Shown here: positions 45,405 through 53,735 of the stretch, one piece after another
Position numbering within the stretch: the stretch's first letter is position 1
How the letters are laid out: each line of letters starts with the position of its first letter
Origin: an uncultured Pseudomonadota bacterium
GTDB taxonomy: Bacteria; Pseudomonadota; Alphaproteobacteria; RF32; CAG-239
Assembly: GCA_902763535.1 (NCBI GenBank)
Contig: CACWSG010000003.1
Location: 24,779-88,778 of the forward strand
Length of the DNA: 64,000 bases
Direction of reading: 5' to 3'
Made by a program: the position numbers and the translations under genes
Notes under the pieces: model-generated
What the model was told of the DNA's origin: nothing
Databases searched by the model: none
The model's input: the letters and a program-made list of their open reading frames with translations, nothing else

Positions 45405-47495
45405 ATGGGAATGGTGAAAAAAACAGCATCAATTGTAGCTTCGCTTATTATTATCTTGGCGATAGGCGGTTTTGTTTTTGTGCGTAATTTTGATTTGAAT
45501 CGTTATAAAACATATATTGAAGAGATTGCTTTGCGTGAAACCGGACGAAAGTTGTCGCTGAACGGCGATGCAAAAATAGGGCTGTCGCTGGTTCCGACAT
45601 TAGTAATTAATGATGTTACTTTTGCTAATCCCGAATGGGCGCAAAATCCCTATATGGCAAAATTGGATAAATTGGAAGTTCAATTTTCGTTAGGAGCTTT
45701 GTTGCACAAACAAATTAATATTAAAAAATTTATTTTAGTCAAACCGGAAGTTTATTTGGAAGTTGCCAAAGACGGAAACAAAAGTTGGGAGTTTGCCAAA
45801 CTAAGCGATAAAGGCCAAAGCAACAATGGAAAAAGTTCTCCGCAAGTTAAAGATGCAAAAGCGGTTGCCGCAATCGGATTGATTGCCAAAGAGGTGAGAT
45901 TAGAAGACGGGCAGGTTAACTATTATGATGCAAAAAGCAAAGAAAATATAAATGCTCAGATTAATGAAATTGAGCTGGAAGTTGAAGATGACAAGCCGAT
46001 AGAATTAAAGTTGGATGCTATTTATGACAACAAATCAATTCAGGCGAATTTGAAATTATCCGAACTTAAAAAGATTATGCAAAGCGGAAATGTAGATGTT
46101 GAGGGAGTTGTTGAGGCGCTCGGTATAAAAACAAGTTTGCAAGGGTTGGTTTCTAATGTTATGAGCGATGTAAGTTATCAAATGGAAGTTGATGTACATA
46201 ATCCGGCGGGTAACTTTAAGTTGCCGGAGATGAGCTTATTGTCAAGAATTGATGGCGATATGAATAAAGCTGATATTAATATTCGTAATTTAAATTTGGC
46301 GACCAACTCGGTCAGCGGTAATGCTAAGGTAGATTGGAGCAAGGCAAAACCTTATGTTGAGGCCGATTTACGCAGTGATATATTTAATGTGAAATCTTTA
46401 ACTCAAAAGTCGATGTTGTCGTGGTCAGGACCGAAATTGATTGCCGAAGCTCAGGCTTTGGAAATGGTGCCGAATGACAAAATACCTTATCAATACTTGA
46501 ATTTGCTCAACGGATTGTTCAATGTAAAAGTTGGCAAATTGATATTGCCGGATGGTTTGATTTTGCAAGATATTTTGCTCAATGCGAAATTAAATAACGG
46601 AGTTTTAAATGTTAACAAATTGAATACTGCGGTTTATGGTGGAAAAGTTAATTTAAGCGGAGTTGTAAATGCGGCTAAACAATCGCTGAGCAGCAAAATT
46701 AGTGCCTCGCAGATAAAGTTTAATAATTTGTATGAAGTGTTGGTTGATGATGATGACTTTACGGTGTTGAGCGGTGGTTTGATGGATGTTGATGCGGATT
46801 TGGCAACCACCGGTGCAACTTATCGTAAATGTTCTGAGAATTTGACGGGACAATTTACCGCTATGATTGACAAGACGGTATTTAAGGCCGGACAAATTGA
46901 ATGGCTGACCGAAGGTGTGGTTGCCGAATTGTTCAAGCTTTTGAATATTGATACCAGCAGGCATGATGAGCTTAATGTCGAATGTGCAGTGGTTAACACC
47001 AAAATTAAGGGCGGCAAAGCTGAGTTTAACAAGGGAATAGTTTTCAACTCGGATAAGTTGCAGTTGGTCAGCAGCGGTAATGTCAATTTGGTTAATGACA
47101 AGATTGATTTTACAATCAGTCCGACTTTGAATAAACTATCAAAAGGAAATCTTACTCAAGCGTTGGCTTCATTTGTGCATTTGGGCGGAAAATTGCAAAA
47201 TCCTTCCCTAAAGTTGGATAAGACTTCAGCGGTTTCAACAGTGGTCGGTACAATTGCTACCAATGGGCTTTATTTGGGCGGAGAGGTTTTGTTGGGAAAC
47301 GATGACAATTTGTGCTATAATGCTTTGCAAGGAACCAAGTATGCCAATCGTTTTACCAAAAAAGAAAGTGCGATGAATAGTGCAAAAGAATCTTATCAGG
47401 ATGTTGCCGGACAAGCGCGTGATGCTGCCAAAGAAATCGGTGATGCCGCCAAAGGATTATTTAAGTCATTTAAGAATTCACTGAAAGGTAAATAA
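45405..47495 (+). CDS. AsmA-family envelope protein
   Basis: I start at ATG 45405 after an AAGGAG site, giving 696 residues. An N-terminal membrane anchor (about 8-27) is followed by the AsmA N-terminal domain (SLNGDAKIGLSLVPTLVIND, FANPEWAQNPYMAKLDKL) and repeated beta-rich segments with the C-terminal AsmA motif (VNLVNDKIDFTISP). AsmA-like proteins form bridges for lipid transfer between membranes. A helical Ala/Lys tail ends it. Confidence 0.88.
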   Translation: MGMVKKTASIVASLIIILAIGGFVFVRNFDLNRYKTYIEEIALRETGRKLSLNGDAKIGLSLVPTLVINDVTFANPEWAQNPYMAKLDKLEVQFSLGALLHKQINIKKFILVKPEVYLEVAKDGNKSWEFAKLSDKGQSNNGKSSPQVKDAKAVAAIGLIAKEVRLEDGQVNYYDAKSKENINAQINEIELEVEDDKPIELKLDAIYDNKSIQANLKLSELKKIMQSGNVDVEGVVEALGIKTSLQGLVSNVMSDVSYQMEVDVHNPAGNFKLPEMSLLSRIDGDMNKADINIRNLNLATNSVSGNAKVDWSKAKPYVEADLRSDIFNVKSLTQKSMLSWSGPKLIAEAQALEMVPNDKIPYQYLNLLNGLFNVKVGKLILPDGLILQDILLNAKLNNGVLNVNKLNTAVYGGKVNLSGVVNAAKQSLSSKISASQIKFNNLYEVLVDDDDFTVLSGGLMDVDADLATTGATYRKCSENLTGQFTAMIDKTVFKAGQIEWLTEGVVAELFKLLNIDTSRHDELNVECAVVNTKIKGGKAEFNKGIVFNSDKLQLVSSGNVNLVNDKIDFTISPTLNKLSKGNLTQALASFVHLGGKLQNPSLKLDKTSAVSTVVGTIATNGLYLGGEVLLGNDDNLCYNALQGTKYANRFTKKESAMNSAKESYQDVAGQARDAAKEIGDAAKGLFKSFKNSLKGK

Positions 47496-47496
47496 G

Positions 47497-48000
47497 TTGA
47501 AAGCAGAAGAACTGAAACAGGCTATTAAGGAAATTGACGACAATCGCGACAAGATGCAAAAACAGTTGCTGGATTTTGCCGAGACTGATTTGTTATTTTT
47601 CTTTAGTGATAAACCTGAATTGTTGGCTTGGCAAAAACAAAAATGGCAACCGATTATTGAATGGGCAGAAGATTTGTTGAAAGTTAAGCTGAAAGTTACT
47701 TCAGAATTGGCAGTGCCGGATAATCATGACATAATCAAAGCATTGAACAAAATTTTTCAAGAGGTTAATGCAAAAGAATTTTGTTGCTGGTATGCGGCAG
47801 CGCTTAATTTGCGCTCGGTGTTGTTGGGGTTGGCTTTGATAAAAAATAAGCTTAATGCGCAACAGGCGGCTGATTTGGGTGCCTTGGAAGAGTTGTGGCA
47901 AAATGAGCAGTGGGGCGAAGATGAACAAGCTTTGGCAATGCGTAAAATAAAAGCTGATGAATTGTCAGAAATCGAAAGTTTTTTACAATGCGCGATGTAG
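47497..48000 (+). CDS. ATP12-family F1-ATPase chaperone lacking the N-terminal domain
   Basis: The 167 residues match the second part of ATP12 proteins: FAETDLLFFFSDKPELLAWQ, KWQPIIEWAEDLL, and LGALEELWQNEQWGEDEQA near the end. ATP12 chaperones F1 alpha subunits in mitochondria and alphaproteobacteria. Family members usually have about 230-260 residues; the first 70-90 are missing here. The start is TTG 47497, two bases after the AsmA stop, so there is no room for them upstream. Confidence 0.82.
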   Translation: MKAEELKQAIKEIDDNRDKMQKQLLDFAETDLLFFFSDKPELLAWQKQKWQPIIEWAEDLLKVKLKVTSELAVPDNHDIIKALNKIFQEVNAKEFCCWYAAALNLRSVLLGLALIKNKLNAQQAADLGALEELWQNEQWGEDEQALAMRKIKADELSEIESFLQCAM

Positions 48001-48275
48001 TAGTCAGAGTTAAGGGGCGCGTACAAGGTGTCGGCTATCGTCGTTTTGCGGTCAGCAAAGCTAAAGAAATCGGAGGGATTTCCGGTTGGGTGCATAATGA
48101 CTATGACGGGTCGGTGTTGTTACGTCTGCAAGGTGAAGATGATAAAATAGATGCTATGTTGCTGGCCTGTCAAAAAGGACCTTTGTGGGGAAGAGTTGAT
48201 AAACTTGAATTTGTGGTCGGAAGAATAAGTTCATTCTTACCGGAGGTAGAAAGCGGAGTTTTTAAAAGAGTATAA
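47988..48275 (+). CDS. acyP: Acylphosphatase
   Basis: The 95-residue protein has the catalytic loop VKGRVQGVGYRRF with the phosphate-binding Arg, and the Asn in ISGWVHNDYDGSV. It hydrolyses acyl phosphates. It overlaps the ATP12 gene by 13 bases. The 3' end faces the nth gene with a ten-base gap and no obvious terminator. Confidence 0.93.
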   Translation: MRDVVVRVKGRVQGVGYRRFAVSKAKEIGGISGWVHNDYDGSVLLRLQGEDDKIDAMLLACQKGPLWGRVDKLEFVVGRISSFLPEVESGVFKRV

Positions 48276-48285
48276 GAAAAACAGC

Positions 48286-48909
48286 TTATTTGGCAACGCG
48301 ACAGAACTTGGAGACAGGGCACTGATTACAGATAGGATTTTTGGCCTTGCAAATGTAGCGTCCGAATAAAACTAGCCAATGATTAACATGACGACGATAT
48401 TCATCAGGCAATTTGTTAAGGTCACTTTCAACTTCTAAAGGAGTTTTCCCATCGCTTAGGTCCAATCTTTGAGCCAAACGCAGGACATGAGTATCAACAG
48501 CAACGGTCGGTTCATTCCACCACACATTGAGCAAAACATTGGCTGTTTTTCTTCCAACTCCCGGTAGTTTTTCTAAAGCTTCTTGGCTGTGAGGAACTTC
48601 ACCGCCATGTTGTGCTACTAAAATTTCGGACATTGCAATAATGTTTTTGGCTTTGTTGTTATATAGACCGATAGTCTTGATGTAATTTTTTAATTTTTCC
48701 AATCCTAAATTCAGCATAGCTTGAGGGGTATCGACAATCTTAAACAGCTCTTGAGTTGCTTTATTGACACCTTTATCGGTGCTTTGTGCCGAAAGAATAA
48801 TTGCCACTAACAGGGTATAAGCATTATGAAATTCCAACTCACTTTTGGGGTTGGCGTCTTTTGCTTTAAACACATCTAAGATGTTTTCAATTTCTTTAAT
48901 ATCTCTCAT
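48286..48909 (-). CDS. nth: Endonuclease III
   Basis: The 207-residue protein has the HhH motif LEKLPGVGRKTANVLLN with the catalytic Lys, the Asp in VAVDTHVLRLAQR, and a C-terminal iron-sulfur cluster motif, CKAKNPICNQCPVSKFC (CX6CX2CX5C). It removes oxidised pyrimidines. Its start overlaps the tsaD stop by four bases. Confidence 0.96.
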   Translation of the reverse strand: MRDIKEIENILDVFKAKDANPKSELEFHNAYTLLVAIILSAQSTDKGVNKATQELFKIVDTPQAMLNLGLEKLKNYIKTIGLYNNKAKNIIAMSEILVAQHGGEVPHSQEALEKLPGVGRKTANVLLNVWWNEPTVAVDTHVLRLAQRLDLSDGKTPLEVESDLNKLPDEYRRHVNHWLVLFGRYICKAKNPICNQCPVSKFCRVAK

Positions 48910-49982
48910 GCCTTGACACCTCCGGCGCCGGCCGCTTTAGGGGCATTTTCATCTAAGGGCCAACGCGGGCGCGGCTTAAATTCCAAATCGCTGAACATAT
49001 TATGAATGGCGTGTTCAACTCCTGCCCAAGCAATCATAACTCCGTTATCGGTGCACAAATTAACCGGCGGAGCGGCAAATAAGAGTTTGGTGTTATCGCA
49101 GAGTTCTTGCAGACGACTGCGCAAATACAAATTGGCAGCCACACCTCCGGCAACAACCAAATGTTGACCATCAGGATAGTTGGTTTTAAAATAACGAATG
49201 GCTTTTTCCAATTTGTGGGTAAATACATCAGCAACAGCTTTTTGAAAACAAGCACAAATATCAGCGATGTCGCGTTTGCGCATAATGGCGTGTTCAATAA
49301 TTCCATCAGGCGCATAAGATTCAACAATTTTGCGTACGGCGGTTTTAAGACCGGAAAATGATAAATCACAGTCGGGCGAATTGTATAACGGACGCGGCAA
49401 AACAAAACGAGAATCATCACCAAGTGCTGCCATTTTTTCGACCATCGGACCACCGGGGTAACCTAAGCCCAACATTTTAGCAACTTTATCAAAAGCCTCG
49501 CCGGCAGCATCATCAATCGTGGTGCCTAAGCGTTTAAATTGTCCTACTCCTTCAACTACCAAAATTTGGCAATGACCGCCGGAGGTCAACAACAAAAGGT
49601 AAGGATAGGAAATATCGTTGCCAAGTCTGGCAACCAAAGCATGAGCTTCCAAATGGTTGAGGGCAATAAAAGGTTTATTCAAGGCCAAAGCAAGAGCTTT
49701 GGCGGCCATAACACCAACCGTAACCCCACCGATAAGTCCTGGACCTGCTGCCACGGCGATGGCGTCAACATCTTGCGGGGCAATATGGGCAGACTTGAAA
49801 GTTTCATCAATTATCTCATCAATATGTTCCAGATGGGCGCGGGCAGCCAACTCGGGAACAACTCCGCCAAAATTTTTGTGCTCGCTTTGGGTGAGTACCG
49901 TGGATGAGAGAATTTCTTTTTTATCACTAACGATTGCGGCGGCTGTTTCGTCGCAACTGCTTTCAATTCCTAAGACTAACAT
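48906..49982 (-). CDS. tsaD: tRNA threonylcarbamoyladenosine synthase subunit TsaD
   Basis: The 358-residue ASKHA protein has MLVLGIESSCDETAAAIV, the metal site NHLEAHALVA (HX3H), LLLTSGGHCQI and VVAGGVAANLYLR. With TsaB, TsaC and TsaE it makes t6A37 in tRNAs. In alphaproteobacteria it often lies near hemC and the mitofilin-like gene; here the latter is divergent and hemC is absent. Confidence 0.96.
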   Translation of the reverse strand: MLVLGIESSCDETAAAIVSDKKEILSSTVLTQSEHKNFGGVVPELAARAHLEHIDEIIDETFKSAHIAPQDVDAIAVAAGPGLIGGVTVGVMAAKALALALNKPFIALNHLEAHALVARLGNDISYPYLLLLTSGGHCQILVVEGVGQFKRLGTTIDDAAGEAFDKVAKMLGLGYPGGPMVEKMAALGDDSRFVLPRPLYNSPDCDLSFSGLKTAVRKIVESYAPDGIIEHAIMRKRDIADICACFQKAVADVFTHKLEKAIRYFKTNYPDGQHLVVAGGVAANLYLRSRLQELCDNTKLLFAAPPVNLCTDNGVMIAWAGVEHAIHNMFSDLEFKPRPRWPLDENAPKAAGAGGVKA

Positions 49983-50090
49983 TTTTGTGCTTCTTAAAAT
50001 TTAAATTGTTGTTGCTTATTTGATGATATTATATACACTGTTAAATATATAATGCCAAGCATTTTTATCATAAAAAACGGAGAAACAGTC

Positions 50091-51089
50091 ATGGCAAAAG
50101 CAAAAACGGAACTTAATGAAGATAACAAAACAGCTCAATCTAACCATTATTGGGGAAAATTGGGAAAAGGGTTGATGAGTTTGGCCGTTGTTGGTGCATT
50201 GGGCTATGGGGCTTGGTATAACCGAGCCGAGTTGAAAGCTTGGATTGATGAGTTGATGGCTCCCAAACAAGATGAGCTTATGATCGGACAAGTTACTGAC
50301 TTGCAACAGCAGTTGATTGATTTGCAAAGCAGGTTGCGCGAGGTTGAATATGTTGCAAAGAATCCTGATTTTTCCGCTGTGCAAAAACGAATCGATGATA
50401 TTGAGCAAATTAGTGTTAATACCATAAGGTCAAAGGCAGATGTTGATGCTTTGTTGGGTTTGGTTGTGCGTATGGATAATGCGGAAGAGAGATTGCGTTC
50501 ATTATCAAAGGTAACAGATGACGGGGCGTTGATTTTGACTGCAGCAACTTTGGTAAAAGAAGCAGGAATGCGCGGCGGTGAATTTGTATATGAAGCCGAA
50601 GTACTGAGCGAAATCACCAAAGGAAATGTTAAAGTTAAAGATGAGGTGAAAAAAATCGAAGACATTGCAGCATTAGGAGTGCCGAGCAAAGAAGAATTGC
50701 AAAAAGAATTTATTGAAGCTTATGTGGCCAAATATCCGCAAGAAATTGAAGAAGAAACAAAAGCAACTAACTGGAAAGAAAGAATTTTTAGCAAACTGAA
50801 CAAGATGATAAAAATCAGGAAATCCGGTGAAGAAGATAAGCAAAATGTCAAAAAAGAATTTAGTGAAGAAGACAGAGCTTGGGACATAGTGCGTGACTTT
50901 GTGCTTTCGGGTGAGATAATCAGAGCAGTGGGAATTGCTGAAAAACCGTTGAACCACGAATTGTTGGAAAATGCATCATTTAAGGAGTGGTTGCACAATG
51001 CACAAATTTATCGTGATTTTTATGAAAGTATTTCACGAATTACCGCCAACGGTTTGGCAGTTATGAAGGTTAAATTTTTAAAGAATTAG
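50091..51089 (+). CDS. Mitofilin (Mic60)-like membrane protein
   Basis: I start at ATG 50091 (MAKAKTELNEDNK) after CGGAGAAA; 332 residues. A membrane segment at about 28-45 is followed by coiled-coil stretches (VTDLQQQLIDLQSRLREVEY, GLVVRMDNAEERLR) and a helical C-terminal region (AWDIVRDFVLSGEIIRAVGIAE). Alphaproteobacterial Mic60 homologues have this layout and lie near tsaD/hem genes, where they shape intracytoplasmic membranes. No exact signature motif is clear, so the call rests on layout and place. Confidence 0.6.
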   Translation: MAKAKTELNEDNKTAQSNHYWGKLGKGLMSLAVVGALGYGAWYNRAELKAWIDELMAPKQDELMIGQVTDLQQQLIDLQSRLREVEYVAKNPDFSAVQKRIDDIEQISVNTIRSKADVDALLGLVVRMDNAEERLRSLSKVTDDGALILTAATLVKEAGMRGGEFVYEAEVLSEITKGNVKVKDEVKKIEDIAALGVPSKEELQKEFIEAYVAKYPQEIEEETKATNWKERIFSKLNKMIKIRKSGEEDKQNVKKEFSEEDRAWDIVRDFVLSGEIIRAVGIAEKPLNHELLENASFKEWLHNAQIYRDFYESISRITANGLAVMKVKFLKN

Positions 51090-51694
51090 AATAACTTTAC
51101 CGCCGCAAAGCCAGCGATAAGCAATATTAAAAACAATATCGATAACTTTCCTAAATGTTTGTCGATGAAATATTTCATCGGCTCACCATATTTTTTCAAG
51201 AGCCATGCTACTACAAAGAAACGCATACCACGAGCCAAAATCGAAGCAATGGTAAATACAATTAAGTCTAAATGGACAACACCGCTGGCGATGGTGATGA
51301 TCTTGTAGGGAAACGGTGTAATACCCGCGCCGAAAACAATCCAAGCACCGTATTGGTGGTAATAATTTTCAAAAGTGTGAAATTTATCCAAGGCATGATA
51401 AAAATTTAATATCGGTTCAGCAATCATATCAAAAGCAAATACTCCGATAGCGTAGCCGAAATATCCGCCAATCAAACTGGCAAGTGTGGCAACACCGGCT
51501 ATTTTCCAAGCTTTAGTCGGGGTGGCTAAAATCATGGGAATCAACATAATATCAGGCGGAATCGGAAAAAACGAACTCTCGGCAAAAGCAACCAAAAACA
51601 GCCAAAACATCGCATTCGGCGAAGCAGACCATTTGAGCATAAGATCATAAGTTTTACGAATTATGTTTTGCAAAAAAATCAACATGATGCACAC
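51086..51694 (-). CDS. YqaA-family (DedA-like/SNARE-associated) membrane protein
   Basis: The 202-residue protein has LVAFAESSFFPIPPDIMLIPMI, then GGYFGYAIGVFAF and FGAGITPFPYKIITIASGV, the DedA/VTT-type re-entrant motifs, and about four membrane helices. The family is linked to lipid scrambling and membrane energy state. The 3' end overlaps the mitofilin-like gene by four bases, in convergent orientation. ATG 51685 is an alternative start. Confidence 0.85.
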   Translation of the reverse strand: MCIMLIFLQNIIRKTYDLMLKWSASPNAMFWLFLVAFAESSFFPIPPDIMLIPMILATPTKAWKIAGVATLASLIGGYFGYAIGVFAFDMIAEPILNFYHALDKFHTFENYYHQYGAWIVFGAGITPFPYKIITIASGVVHLDLIVFTIASILARGMRFFVVAWLLKKYGEPMKYFIDKHLGKLSILFLILLIAGFAAVKLF

Positions 51695-51733
51695 AAGTAA
51701 TAGTTGAAAACCATGTTGCCAATAGTAGAGATT

Positions 51734-52099
51734 TTATTGAATAATGCAACAATTTTCTGCAATGTGAATTATTTTTTCCAAAGCATGAGGTTTGTAGATA
51801 TAATCGACAGGTGAAGTGTGTTCAAAATAAGGGAAGTCTTTGCTTTGGCTCATGACTGTGTAGCGCGGAGTATTTTCAATCTGACGATTGATGGTGTTGA
51901 TAATGTCATCAGGAGCGGCAGCAGAAAAATTTTCATCAATAAAAATCCACTTTGGTTCAACAGTTTTGGCATATTTGAGCAGAATAAAAAGATTATCAGT
52001 GGCAAAAACCTGACATCCTTTGCGTTCTAAAATAGTGGAATATAATTTTAAGAAATCTTTGTCGTGGTCCAACATAAAAACTGCACAAGTATTCATCAC
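51734..52099 (-). CDS. Stand-alone receiver-like protein
   Basis: The 121-residue protein resembles a CheY-type receiver: acidic residues in VFMLDHDKDFLKLY, a probable phospho-Asp in WIFIDENFSA, and Lys in DYIYKPHALEK. The usual Thr/Ser lies in VMSQS. No output domain is present. It is not next to a kinase gene; the orphan kinase at 3396-5132 is far away. Function unknown. Confidence 0.7.
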   Translation of the reverse strand: MMNTCAVFMLDHDKDFLKLYSTILERKGCQVFATDNLFILLKYAKTVEPKWIFIDENFSAAAPDDIINTINRQIENTPRYTVMSQSKDFPYFEHTSPVDYIYKPHALEKIIHIAENCCIIQ

Positions 52100-52149
52100 A
52101 ACAATCCTTTCAAGTAATGATTAATATATAATCACTCGAAAGAAATATT

Positions 52150-53043
52150 TTAGTGGCAATGACAATTTTTATGATGACAGCAATGAGAGGTTTCTCCTTT
52201 GGCTTTGGCGCGCAAAAATGCTTCATAAGTATTAACTAACAGCATAGCAATTGTCATCGGACCAACCCCGCCGGGAACAGGAGTGATGAATGAAGCTTTT
52301 TCTTTTACATCGTCAAAATCAACATCTCCACACAAGTGCCCATCAACTCTAGTGATACCGACATCAAGAATAACAACACCTTCTTTCAGCCAAGATGATT
52401 TTATCATTTTGGGTTGACCGCAAGCAGAAACAATAATATCGGCAGTTTGGGTGATTTCCGGCAGATTAACGGTGTGTGAGTGGGTAATTGTTACCGTGCA
52501 ATCAGCGTTGAGAAGAAGTTTTGCCATGGGACGACCGACAATATGAGAACGTCCGATTACCACAGCGTGCTTGCCGACCAAATCAATTCCGGTCGATTTT
52601 AATAATTCCAATACACCTTTAGGTGTGGCGGAAACAAAAGCTAACGGATTGTTGTAAGATAACAAACCGCTGTTATAAGGAGTAAAACCATCAACATCTT
52701 TATCAGGCGAAATATGGGCAATAATTTTTTGCTCATCAAGATGTTTGGGTAAAGGCAATTGAACAATTATGCCGTTAATGTGCGGATTATCATTAAGCTC
52801 ATCAATGGTGGATAGAAGTGCACTTTCACCAATGCTGGCAGATAATTCAATCACATGACAATCAATACCGACTTCCGTAGCTTTTTTCTTTTTGTTGCGC
52901 ACATAAATTTGGCTGGCTTCGTCATCCCCTACCAAAATAACCGCTAAAGAAGGTACACCTTCTGGCAGAGAGGAAATTTTGGCTTTCAGTTCATCACAGG
53001 TTTTTTGAGCGATTGCTTTGCCATCAATAATTTGAGCTGTCAT
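52150..53043 (-). CDS. folD: Bifunctional methylene-THF dehydrogenase/cyclohydrolase with Cys/His tail
   Basis: I start at ATG 53043 (MTAQIIDGKAIAQ), after AAAGGAG, giving 297 residues. Catalytic Lys lies in SQIYVRNKKKKATEVG, and VVIGRSHIVGRPMA and PVPGGVGPMTIAML are the FolD signatures. It supplies one-carbon folates. After the normal end comes a tail GETSHCCHHKNCHCH with four Cys and five His in the last 11 residues, a likely metal-binding end that most FolD proteins lack. Confidence 0.95.
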   Translation of the reverse strand: MTAQIIDGKAIAQKTCDELKAKISSLPEGVPSLAVILVGDDEASQIYVRNKKKKATEVGIDCHVIELSASIGESALLSTIDELNDNPHINGIIVQLPLPKHLDEQKIIAHISPDKDVDGFTPYNSGLLSYNNPLAFVSATPKGVLELLKSTGIDLVGKHAVVIGRSHIVGRPMAKLLLNADCTVTITHSHTVNLPEITQTADIIVSACGQPKMIKSSWLKEGVVILDVGITRVDGHLCGDVDFDDVKEKASFITPVPGGVGPMTIAMLLVNTYEAFLRAKAKGETSHCCHHKNCHCH

Positions 53044-53045
53044 GT

Positions 53046-53354
53046 TTACTCCTTTGTGCAAAGAGATAGTAGGTTATCAGTTAAATCTTGGGAGGATGTT
53101 ATAAAGATTTTTTTATATCTGTCAAGTTCTCCTGACAAAATTGCAAAAGCTGATTTGGGCATTTTAAGTTGTTTGGCCAAAAAAACAATCAGCTCAGCAT
53201 TAGCTTTGCCTTTTTCCGGTGCAGATATGACATTTATTTTCAAAAAATCGCAGCCGGATGCATCACTGAATATTCCCATAACCCTACAAAATGAAGAGTT
53301 AGGCGTTAACCTAACTCTTATGACAAAACCATTAGTGCTTTTTTCAAAAAACAT
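53046..53354 (-). CDS. yggU: YggU/DUF167-family protein
   Basis: The 102-residue protein has RVRLTPNSS, LKINVISAPEKGKANAELIVFLAKQL and ILSGELDRYKKIFI, matching the DUF167 pattern. Its biochemical role is unknown. It lies between yggT and folD, overlapping neither, with three bases to the folD start. Confidence 0.9.
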   Translation of the reverse strand: MFFEKSTNGFVIRVRLTPNSSFCRVMGIFSDASGCDFLKINVISAPEKGKANAELIVFLAKQLKMPKSAFAILSGELDRYKKIFITSSQDLTDNLLSLCTKE

Positions 53355-53657
53355 TTATCCAGCAATCAAAGCACGAAAACTTGCGATTACGCGCAGTATA
53401 AACCACAAAGCAATCAACAGAATAAACGGAGTAAAGTCAAACCCCGAGAATACGGTTGGAATCTTAGATTTGATTTTTTCATAAACCGGAAGTGTAACTT
53501 TATCCAGTAATTCAACAGTCTTTTTGGCATATTTGTTAGAAGCTTCCAATACTTTGAAATGGATTAACCAATAAATAACTATCTGAACTACTACGATTTT
53601 GAAATATATATCAACAATGAGTTCTAAAAGCCACAAAATAGGGTCAAAAATAATCAT
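53355..53657 (-). CDS. yggT: YggT-family membrane protein
   Basis: The 100-residue protein has two membrane segments (about 8-30 and 72-93) and the YggT pattern around VTLPVYEKIKSKIPTVF-GFDFTPFILLIAL. The family acts in osmotic stress and division in some bacteria. It leads the yggT-yggU-folD group, with an AAGGAG site and a promoter upstream. Confidence 0.9.
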   Translation of the reverse strand: MIIFDPILWLLELIVDIYFKIVVVQIVIYWLIHFKVLEASNKYAKKTVELLDKVTLPVYEKIKSKIPTVFSGFDFTPFILLIALWFILRVIASFRALIAG

Positions 53658-53694
53658 AATTATCTCCTTGAATTTTTAATCATATCTTCTCTAG

Positions 53695-53723
53695 CAATAA
53701 AACAAATTTTTAATTATGTCAAC
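53695..53723 (-). promoter_or_regulatory. Promoter of yggT-yggU-folD
   Basis: On the minus strand, a consensus TTGACA (53718-53723), a 17-base spacer and TTATTG (53695-53700). The leader to yggT is about 30 bases. Confidence 0.5.
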
Positions 53724-53735
53724 TTGATAGAAAAG

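Noticed and set aside
47497..48000. Frameshift that hides the ATP12 N-terminus
   Set aside because: The AsmA-like frame runs intact to two bases before this gene, so there is no upstream space for the missing part.
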